Notes under the pieces: generated by a model
What the model saw: the letters and a program-made list of their open reading frames with translations, nothing else
Told to the model about the DNA's origin: nothing
Databases searched by the model: none
Program-made: the position numbers and the translations under genes
Part shown: piece after piece, positions 42,651 through 51,472 of the stretch
How the letters are laid out: every line of letters starts with the position of its first letter
Numbering within the stretch: position 1 is the stretch's first letter
NCBI GenBank assembly: GCA_009746045.1
Contig: RPFO01001390.1
Span: 12,501-67,353, forward strand
Length of the DNA: 54,853 bases
Direction: 5' to 3'
Source of the DNA: Mesostigma viride
Lineage: Eukaryota; Streptophyta; Mesostigmatophyceae; Mesostigmatales; Mesostigmataceae

Positions 42651-44581
42651 TTAGATTGAGGACTTACTCGCCCACCCTCCCGGCAAGAAGCATTGCGCAA
42701 ATAAAGTGGGAGTTTTTACTGGTCGTTCCGTCGGATCCGGAAGTCCCCAGTTCAAACCCGCGCAGGGGCTAGCGGTCCTAAGTTTTCTGCATGTTCCCAT
42801 CAGCTGCTATCTACAGTGCCGTAAGCGGAACCGCCCACACTCCCTTATAGGAACCCACCTCGGCTGGATAGCAATGAAAACTTACTCGCCCACCTTCCCG
42901 GCAAGAAGCATTGCGCAAATAAAGTGGGAGTTTTTACTGGTCGTTCCGTCGGATCCGGAAGTCCCCAGTTCAAACCCGCGCAGGGGCTAGCGGTCCTAAG
43001 TTTTCTGCATGTTCCCATCAACTGCTATCTACAGTGCCGTAAGCGGAACCGCCCACACTCCCTTATAGGAACCCACCTCGGCTGGATAGCAATGAAAACT
43101 TACTCGCCCACCTTCCCGGCAAGAAGCATTGCGCAAATAAAGTGGGAGTTTTTACTGGTCGTTCCGTCGGATCCGGAAGTCCCCAGTTCAAACCCGCGCA
43201 GGGGCTAGCGGTCCTAAGTTTTCTGCATGTTCCCATCAGCTGCTATCTACAGTGCCGTAAGCGGAACCGCCCACACTCCCTTATAGGAACCCACCTCGGC
43301 TGGATAGCAATGAAAACTTACTCGCCCACCTTCCCGGCAAGAAGCATTGCGCAAATAAAGTGGGAGTTTTTACTGGTCGTTCCGTCGGATCCGGAAGTCC
43401 CCAGTTCAAACCCGCGCAGGGGCTAGCGGTCCTAAGTTTTCTGCATGTTCCCATCAGCTGCTATCTACAGTGCCGTAAGCGGAACCGCCCACACTCCCTT
43501 ATAGGAACCCACCTCGGCTGGATAGCAATGAAAACTTACTCGCCCACCTTCCCGGCAAGAAGCATTGCGCAAATAAAGTGGGAGTTTTTACTGGTCGTTC
43601 CGTCGGATCCGGAAGTCCCCAGTTCAAACCCGCGCAGGGGCTAGCGGTCCTAAGTTTTCTGCATGTTCCCATCAGCTGCTATCTACAGTGCCGTAAGCGG
43701 AACCGCCCACACTCCCTTATAGGAACCCACCTCGGCTGGATAGCAATGAAAACTTACTCGCCCACCTTCCCGGCAAGAAGCATTGCGCAAATAAAGTGGG
43801 AGTTTTTACTGGTCGTTCCGTCGGATCCGGAAGTCCCCAGTTCAAACCCGCGCAGGGGCTAGCGGTCCTAAGTTTTCTGCATGTTCCCATCAGCTGCTAT
43901 CTACAGTGCCGTAAGCGGAACCGCCCACACTCCCTTATAGGAACCCACCTCGGCTGGATAGCAATGAAAACTTACTCGCCCACCTTCCCGGCAAGAAGCA
44001 TTGCGCAAATAAAGTGGGAGTTTTTACTGGTCGTTCCGTCGGATCCGGAAGTCCCCAGTTCAAACCCGCGCAGGGGCTAGCGGTCCTAAGTTTTCTGCAT
44101 GTTCCCATCAGCTGCTATCTACAGTGCCGTAAGCGGAACCGCCCACACTCCCTTATAGGAACCCACCTCGGCTGGATAGCAATGAAAACTTACTCGCCCA
44201 CCTTCCCGGCAAGAAGCATTGCGCAAATAAAGTGGGAGTTTTTACTGGTCGTTCCGTCGGATCCGGAAGTCCCCAGTTCAAACCCGCGCAGGGGCTAGCG
44301 GTCCTAAGTTTTCTGCATGTTCCCATCAGCTGCTATCTACAGTGCCGTAAGCGGAACCGCCCACACTCCCTTATAGGAACCCACCTCGGCTGGATAGCAA
44401 TGAAAACTTACTCGCCCACCTTCCCGGCAAGAAGCATTGCGCAAATAAAGTGGGAGTTTTTACTGGTCGTTCCGTCGGATCCGGAAGTCCCCAGTTCAAA
44501 CCCGCGCAGGGGCTAGCGGTCCTAAGTTTTCTGCATGTTCCCATCAGCTGCTATCTACAGTGCCGTAAGCGGAACCGCCCA
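42651..44581. repeat. 218-bp tandem array, about 8.9 copies
   Basis: Units repeat with almost no differences; one SNP (CAACTGC for CAGCTGC) is seen near 43020, and the first unit starts CCACCCTCCC rather than CCACCTTCCC. Each unit contains GTTCAAACCC, which resembles a pol III B box. CACTTGTCCTGTAGA occurs directly on both sides (42636-42650 and 44582-44596). Each unit has an open frame of 94 codons that runs into the next unit in another frame; it is not a gene. Confidence 0.95.
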
Positions 44582-44705
44582 CACTTGTCCTGTAGACCTG
44601 TCCTGTAGGCCTAGTATCGCTAACCTGAAAACGGACTTTCCGGTATCTAAGGTATGATCCAGAATCCTCTCGAGGAGATCATTCTGTCGATTGCACTACT
44701 GTACC

Positions 44706-46336
44706 TAAACCCTTAGTCCGCTAACCCCCCGACCTGTCGGGGGGTTTGACTAACGGTCGAATTTCGCGCCGCGCCGCAAGCGCCGCGCCACTTGTGACGG
44801 AGGACAGTTGTCCGGTGGGTCCGGGAACACTTAGGGACGAAGGTGATGCATAGGTTTGGGGGTAATATTCGCCATAGCCTGGTAATTACAACGTGCATTG
44901 AGAATGTATCACGTGACTTTGGCGGGAAATTTTCGCTCGCGCGCGCGCGTAATGAGATATGGCTGCCAACGTGCCGCTGTCACGAAATTTTTGCGTCTCG
45001 CGGCTTGAAACGGTTCAGAATGTTGCTCAGAATGACGATGCATGATTTTCGTAGGTCAGGCACGGCCAGATTTATAGGGTTGGGAAAATACAGGTAGGAA
45101 AATAGAACTTTCCTGGTCGTCAGTTCCAGACGATTCATAGCTTATCATAGGTCGATTTTCTCCCTATGGCCGGGCAATCTGCGCCAGCCCGGGGATCCAG
45201 TTTGGGTAAGGGACGTCAGCTGCAGCGATTGCTGAGAATGCGGACTAGTTTAGTGGCCATCTTTGCACGGAACGTCGACCTGGTAGCCATGGCGGATCAT
45301 GCAGTATGCGGCTATGGCGGCCTTTGCCTGTAGAGCATCAGTATGTGTGAGATATGAGGGTCCCGGCCAGCTGAGTCCGGGTAGGGCATGAACGAGCCAG
45401 GTACGACGCGTATTTGCGTGTTGTTTGCAGCGGAATACGTATCACATGCATTATGAATGACGATTTTATGCATGCATATTTCAGCAAGCTTCCATGCCTG
45501 TTGTAAAGAGTGGTATTAGCCCTGAAAGTGCCCAGTTTATGGCATTTCTTTGGAGTTTATCACTCCGTCAGTGCAGGTAGGCAACGTGTTTGTATTCCAG
45601 CAATTTTGGCAGCCTTTGATGGCTTGTTATAATGCATTACTGTGTTGCATGTCATAGATAGCTGTTTACACGCGCGTAATCCACACACATGTATGAGCAC
45701 GTTATATAGGGGTAATGGGTTATCCGGGTGGTCTGACCCAAGGAAACCACCATTGGACTATCCAACTAAGTTGTCCAATGTTGGTATTGAGATTCCCTAA
45801 GTTGCAATAATGTATGCAACGCTCTTCGTCGAGAGGCAAGTGCTTTGGTGCTATGCAGAGGAACACGCAGGCGGCTACCTCGTCCGCCGTCACGTTGCAT
45901 TTATTTCTCATTAACTTATCATCGTGCATTGGACTTGCTTAACATAGTCCGAGATTCCTCGGCGCGACGCTAGATGCCATTCACAAGATTCCGACGCAGC
46001 AAAGATATATGCTGACGGCGCGGCGTCCACACTAGGATTTATGGTTACTACTGAGTAGAACTACACAGGACAACTCCCTACCCTTCCTGGGAAGTTAGGG
46101 GGGGGTAGACTTTTCCTTGGGAAAAAAAAATCGTCTTTTGGCCAACTTTGAGTGGAGCTATCATCCAAATGCTTTGATAAACCCGTGGTATTATTGCATA
46201 TTCTGAAAGCCCTTGAAGTGTAGATACTCCTAGCATCTTGGTTGGGGGTATTTGGAGTTGTGGCCTGTGAGTTATGATTTTTTTCATTTTCAGGGGTATG
46301 AAAGTGCCAAAAATGGGTCAGCGGACTAAGGGTTAA
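44706..46336. mobile_element. piggyBac-like non-autonomous element 3 (1.6 kb)
   Basis: The ends read CCCTTAGTCCGCT-ACCC in inverted orientation. They are flanked by TTAA on the right (46333-46336) and the near-match TAAA on the left (44706-44709). A perfect subterminal hairpin AACCCCCCGAC-CT-GTCGGGGGGTT lies at 44723-44746. No transposase frame is seen in the AT-rich interior. Confidence 0.68.
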
Positions 46337-46490
46337 AATAAAAATCAGATCTATGTGATCAATGAGACCCAGTCTACGTTGGTAGGCAATAGGCACCCCT
46401 TCTGAAGTCCGCCAACCCCGACTATTTACCCCGACTAAATTCCTGGCGCGGCGCGTTTGGGGGAAATTAGTCCTGAAGACCACGACTAAT

Positions 46491-47569
46491 CTACACTTCT
46501 AAGCACTGCATAGTGACCAGGACCAGGCCAGCTGGGCCAGGCAGGCGGATGGCCCTGTCAATGGTCACGTGATCGCACAGCTGCAGCAACCCCAAGAACG
46601 CGGGGCCCCGCAATTGAGGCCTCGGTAAGTGCTTGTGCGGTGTCATGCGTGCCCTTAACATTCTTGAGAATGATATTGCGTTGTCTGAGCTGAGCCACAT
46701 TCTGTGACGCGACTGCGGTGGCAGCCGACTTAGCCGCTTGGGCGACTATGGCATCCAGGTTCTTCCCCGCCGCGTCCGCGAACGTGACCCGCTTGGGGGG
46801 GGTGGCCATTAAATTAAATTAAAATTAAATTATAACATGCCTCCGTGGGGAGGTCATGTAGCACATATTTCATGATGGATGGGGTGGCCATGGCCGCCTT
46901 TAATTCCAGCATGAATGTGGCTTGGGTGACAGCAGAGTCAGCAGCCAAAGACTTGAGCGCACCTTGCACAGACTTGAGCTCAGAGGTGATCGCCTGCAGG
47001 TCAGTGGGGTCGGCTGCGCCGGCAGGGGTGTCGGCATCGGCCGAGGTGTCGGATGCGGCCGCGATGGTCGCCGGCGGCATGCATAGTTCAGGGCAGCATG
47101 TTAAGAGGCAGGAGATGCGTTGCAGGTCGTCGTCCCATTGCAGCCACTCCGCGGACCCGTCAGGCACAGCTGCGCCGGTGTAGGGATGGCGCCATATGGC
47201 GGATGATGTCGGCGGCGTCGTATCGAATTTTGAGGATTTGCAGCACGTCGGCGACCGGCATGGTAAAAAATGCCGCAAAGTCGGCCGGTTGCAGGCGGGT
47301 TCCGAGGCTAATGTATATTTGGTTAAATCAGACGGTGAGGGCGGTGGGGTTTCAGGCGTGGGGGTAACCTCGGTGGCCATGGAAGTGATTTCCGTGGTAC
47401 GCGGCTTCTTGGGAGCGGCGGGAGCGGTGCCGACGAGAGGGCTGGCTGCGGCAAGAACGTCTTCCAGCGAGCGGTTTTCTGGCCCCGGGGCGGCAAGTGT
47501 CGTGGCGGTCTCCATAGCTACGGGGAAGATGTCGAATGCTGGGGCGGGGGGCGCAGGCGAGCTATTCAC
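46491..47569 (-). pseudogene. ORF1 fragment of a second LINE family, broken
   Basis: On the minus strand an Ala/Pro/Thr-rich N-terminus (47569 onward) leads to WRHPYTGAAVPDGSAEWLQW, a helical part (ITSELKSVQGALKSLAADS) and KAAMATP. There a 71-bp retroelement end is inserted (46810-46880). The frame resumes as MATPPKRVTFADAAGKN and then RNIILKNVKGTHDTAQALTE, which looks like the start of an ORF1 RRM. A further frameshift follows near 46600, and a stop comes at 46491. No ORF2 is attached. Confidence 0.6.
46810..46880 (-). mobile_element. 71-bp LINE 3'-end insertion
   Basis: Only the last 71 bp of the LINE family at 47915-48691 are present: ATCATGAAATATGTGCTACA, the hairpin CCTCCCCACGGAGG and an (AATTT)n tail. 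The 11-bp direct repeats ATGGCCACCCC (minus strand; 46881-46891 and 46799-46809) are the target-site duplication. It lies within a LINE ORF1. Confidence 0.82.
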
Positions 47570-47914
47570 GAAGGGAATGCCGCCATATCGAGTCGAAAAT
47601 AGCGATATCTGCTGGGCAGGCCGAGGTCGAGAACGTACGAAATCGGGGACGATAGCTGCAGGAAATTATACCGGCATGTTCGTCATCAAAAGACGAGTCG
47701 AATGCAACAAACCCGACTAAATTTCATGGCCTGCTCAAGTCGAAAGTTATGAGCATTCTCGGCAGCCATAGCTCGGCATAATTTTCGCGTGGGGTAAGCA
47801 TGTTGTGTAGCATGGTGCAGCATAACTGCCTGCCAGATTTCAAGCCAAACGTACTGAGATCATTTGCACCACCTACGGTGTAATGAATGTCTTAATTTGG
47901 CATCGCGGCGACAT
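47570..47914. other. No gene recognised
   Basis: Intervening DNA between LINE fragments. It has short words shared with 46430-46490 (CCCGACTAAAT), which suggests a further decayed repeat. Confidence 0.4.
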
Positions 47915-48691
47915 TAAAAATTAAATTAAATTAAATTATAACATGCCTCCGTGGGGAGGTCATGTAGCACATATTTCATGATGGATGGGGTGGAGGAAGC
48001 CGCGTGATCGAACTATCCTAACTCTATCTAGAAAATCCTAACTGCACTACTCATCAAAACGCCTCCTCCGCTTGGGGGGAGGTGGCTTGCCCACAGAGAG
48101 TGGATGCGGTGCTCAAACTGGGCTGGGACCACTAGGTCGTCCAGCAACATCTGAACGTAGTTGGTGACAGGTTTCCCTACCCTTTTGGGAATGTCCTTGG
48201 GGCCAGGCCAGGTCAGAATGTGCCGCCCTGGCTGGCCAAGCCGCTGGGGGCCGGCCAGACCAAGGGTGGTGTCGACCTGGCTGGTGCGGGCAAGGTGTCC
48301 TACAAATGCTATCCTACGCTGCCTAATCTCGTCCGAAACACGAGGCATGCCATGATACAGAGACTCTGATGACGGACGCTCGGAAAAACCTACATTAAGG
48401 ACCTGCCGGAGCATCCTGTAAACTGTGCCGTCGAGCCGAGCTGCCAGTTTGGGTGGGAGGGTCCACGCCTCGGCGCCATACGTGAGCACCGTGAGGACGA
48501 GGACCTTGAAGAGCATGCGCTTGCGGTGCCCGTCCAGGCCCTTCGAGCGCCAGTAGGGTGTGAGCGAACGGAGCTTGGCCCAGGCAAGGCCGATGCGGGT
48601 GTCCACATCGTCGGCGGTGTCAGGAAGCCAGCTCCCCAACAGCTTGAAGCGGTCGGCGGAACGGGACCTCCGTCCCGTCGAGCAGGCGCGG
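47915..48691 (-). mobile_element. 5'-truncated LINE, copy a (C-terminal part of reverse-transcriptase ORF)
   Basis: The 11-bp direct repeats CGCGGCGACAT flank it (47904-47914 and 48692-48702). The open frame (48723-48028) reads FKLLGSWLPDTADDVDTRIGLAWAK, then KRMLFKVLVLTVLTYGAEAW, then RMLRQVLNVGF, then RRIAFVGHLAR. This is the region after the catalytic domain in many LINE ORF2 proteins. A 3' UTR, the terminal hairpin and an (AATTT)n tail follow. Confidence 0.82.
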
Positions 48692-48763
48692 CGCGGCGAC
48701 ATGTGACAGCAGAATATTGTCATTAACTGATATTAGATGTAAGATGCAAGTTCCCAGTCAGGC

Positions 48764-49171
48764 GTTAAAAAATTAAATTAAATTATAACATGCCTCTGTG
48801 GGGAGATCATGTAGCACATATTCCATGATGGATGGGGTGGAGGGAGGCGCGTGATCGAACTTATCCCAACTCTAAGCTATCTAGAAAATCCTAACTACAC
48901 TACTCATCAAAACGCCTCCTCCGCGTGGGGGGAGGGGGCTTGCCCACAGGGTCGGGCGTGTGCGCCTTGACAATCTTCTTCCACCGCGTCTTGTCCTGCA
49001 TGGCAGTCCAAAGACGGGAGAGAGAGTGGATGCGGTGCTCAAACTGGGCTGGGACCACTAGGTCGTCCAGCAACATCTGGATGTAGTTCGTGACAGGTTT
49101 CCCTACCCTTTTGGGAATGCCCTCGGGGCCAGGCCAGGTCAGAATGTGTTGCCCTGGCTGGCCAAGCCGCT
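48764..49171 (-). mobile_element. 5'-truncated LINE, copy b
   Basis: The last about 90 codons of the same ORF (RLGQPGQHILTWPGPEGIPK ... RRRRFDE) are followed by the same 3' UTR and tail. It retains a segment (SRLWTAMQDKTRWKKIVKAH) that copy a lacks, so copy a has an internal deletion near 48090. Candidate target-site duplication CAGTCAGGC (48755-48763 and 49187-49195); the right junction also has a short CTTCATACATCACA duplication. Confidence 0.75.
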
Positions 49172-49208
49172 TCATACATCACAAGTCAGTCAGGCTTCAT
49201 ACATCACA

Positions 49209-49450
49209 AATGATGTGTTTAACAATTTCTAGGTGAATCTAAGCTCATTTGCATTAATGGAGGCATCAACTTGTTAATAAAATGCCTAAAATAGGCTTAT
49301 GTGTGATGTTTGACAGCATAATTGCTTTCCAAACCGTGTCTTACTCGGGTGCAATTCGGTAGGTACTCTCAATGTGATGTAAATAGGTTATCTACCCATT
49401 TACAGGTCAAGCAGACATGATTTGTGATGTTTGTGCAATTAATAATCTGA
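49209..49450. other. No gene recognised
   Basis: AT-rich DNA with scattered TGTGATGTTTG words. Nothing else is seen. Confidence 0.45.
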
Positions 49451-49514
49451 TTTGGCACGCCGCAAAGGTGAAAACCATTTGCGTTTAGTGCCGGTCCGCG
49501 GAAAACGCGATCTG

Positions 49515-49640
49515 CAAATGAATCCAGGCCGGAATCGAACTGGGGACCTCTCGTACCAACTTTTGCTGACTATAGGACGGACGTCTCCGGATCCTAAGGC
49601 ATCGCCAACTGACACCTACAGTCATCCGGCCGCAAAAGTT
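49515..49640 (-). ncRNA. tRNA-like sequence (SINE head or tRNA relic)
   Basis: On the minus strand an A-box-like TGTCAGTTGG is followed, after about 64 nt, by a good B box GTTCGATTCC. A clean cloverleaf could not be drawn: the T stem has mismatches and the acceptor stem is not closed. This fits a tRNA-derived SINE head or a decayed class II tRNA better than a working tRNA gene. Confidence 0.4.
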
Positions 49641-50170
49641 CTCCTTTCCGGGGAGTGATGCAAGCCTGTCGGATTTGGTACCTACTAGATATTTAATCAT
49701 TCCAGATCTGTGTGTGTAGTCCTGAGTACTACACACGTGTCCACTCGAGACTTGTTCAGTCTCGAAATTAATAATGAATATGAACTTGGCATGGATCTCA
49801 TAGAGCTGCCATGGTCCGGACTCTACAGAGTTTTGGCCTGCGCTGGTTGTCTCATTGATAATAGTGAATTGGAAATTTATTAGTGATTGGTCATAGCACA
49901 AAAATCTGCGTCATCAGCGTTTCGCCCCGAGTCGTTCATAAGTAAGACGTGGACGCCACTGTAAGCCTAGTGGTAAATGACGGAATGAGAGCGCTCACAA
50001 TCAGGTCAATCATGATCAGGTTGGGCAGTCCACGGGTCCCGAGAATAGCTTGACAAGAGCGTCCCCTGCTTGCAGAGAAAACATCTCAAATTTGCGCACA
50101 AGATACTCATATGCTGGCCACAAAGCTCTGAAGTGTCTGATTGGGCCACAGTTTACAAATTACTTAGGCC
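49641..50170. other. Dispersed repeat fragment, no gene recognised
   Basis: Contains a copy of the TGGTCCGGA-TCT ... GGCCTGCGCTGGTTGTC repeat (about 49812-49860) also found near 14939. No other structure is seen. Confidence 0.45.
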
Positions 50171-50171
50171 A

Positions 50172-50992
50172 GATGCTCTTCCGCTCGCGGTCAGCCTTGA
50201 TGATGAGCGCACCACACGACATGATGATGTAGATCTGCAACGCGCAGGGCAATAGGTACCGTGCAACCAAACCAACAAAGAGATGGTAAGACAAAATGAG
50301 CTCGAAGTCACCACCAACTGCAACAAAGACATCAGGATAAGACACCCATCATTCAGCAAGTTCCCATCCTGGGCAACTGGCTTGGCAGGTTGCCAACACA
50401 AAGAGTACTGTGTGGTAGGTACCCACCAAATACCAATTCACACACACAATGTGAGCAGCATACCCCGAGTAGAGCAAGCCCAGATTATCCTTGAGGGAAG
50501 TGTGCAATGACTTTAAAGGGAATCACGCAGTTGTGATGTGTACGCCAATCATCCACGCGTGCACAGCAAGCCACACGGAGTGATGCAACCTCCTCTAGCG
50601 TGCCGCCTTGCCCCTGCCATGCGAGCCCGTCCCATGACTACAACACCGCCAACTCCCCAAACACCCCCACCGTGCCTTCACTTCAAACCAAAACCCTCAA
50701 ACTCATAACCTATAACCATGAAATATCACCCCTCAACCCCTGCTCAACCTTGAAGTAACACCCCTACAACTTGAAACATTACCCCTAACCTCAAAAGATA
50801 ATCCCTCAACCTGACAACATCACCCCTCAACCTTAAAACATCACCTCCAAGCTTTAAACCAATTTCCCAAGCTGGACACATCACCCCCAGCGCTGGGCTC
50901 ACCTGCAGGGCCAGGTTGCCCCCGCCAAACTCCCCCGCAACGCTCTTGCCCGTCGCCACCTCGGTGAGGAGAATGCCGACCAGGCCCACCTG
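50172..50992 (-). CDS. Two candidate exons of a membrane protein (possibly antenna/LHC-like)
   Basis: On the minus strand, exon 50992-50906 (acceptor CTCTCAG|, donor CTGCAG|GTGAGC) encodes VGLVGILLTEVATGKSVAGE-FGGGNLALQ. The pattern hydrophobic helix, then LLTE-TGK, recalls the helix of light-harvesting-like proteins (ELIP, PsbS and relatives). A second exon, about 50233 to 50172 (acceptor GTTGCAG|, donor probably A|GTAATT), continues in frame with IYIIMSCGALIIKADRERKS-IWP, a second hydrophobic stretch and a basic end. Joining gives ALQ-IYIIM. The chlorophyll-binding Glu-Asn/Arg context upstream is not visible, so the family call is weak. Other exons were not found. Confidence 0.35.
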
Positions 50993-51472
50993 AGAGCATG
51001 TGTGCGCAGCGGCCGCGAGAGCGAGCAGTCATCAGCATACGTGGTGAGCAAGATTTCAATCAGGCCCAAAATGCAGGTGTGTCAGCCGTGCTCGACGTTG
51101 GGCGTAAGCAGTCATAAGTACAGCCACAGGTGTACGAGCGAGGGTGTGTGCGTACCAACATCCACAGGGATGTGCATCCACCGCCGCGTGGCCCCAGGTG
51201 TGCATGGGCGCAGGCGTGCATGGGCGCAAGAAATTATTAGTGACAGAGTTCCAGCCCGCACGCATTCAAGATCCAGGTCATTCACAAGTAAAAGCGTGAT
51301 GGGAGATTGTTTGGCGGATGGGTCGCATGAGCCCCTTAAATGCGAGCGGAGGGCGTGCGGCGGCGAGGCGCGCAGGGAATGAAAGACCAAGGGCGTCCAG
51401 GGATCCAGCAGCATGAAAGGTACCTACTCAAAAAGTTGGTACCCCGTGACTCTCCCAGCATTGGGAAGAGAG
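50993..51472. other. No gene recognised
   Basis: If the minus-strand membrane protein is real, its upstream exons would lie here or in the repeat beyond. No splice-bounded exon could be defended. Confidence 0.4.

Noticed and set aside
42706-44516. Eight identical 94-codon frames in tandem
   Set aside because: The period of 218 bp is not a multiple of three, so each frame runs into the next unit out of frame. No domain is recognised, and identity comes from array homogeneity.
49515-49640. Functional tRNA gene
   Set aside because: T stem mismatches and no closed acceptor stem; kept only as tRNA-like.
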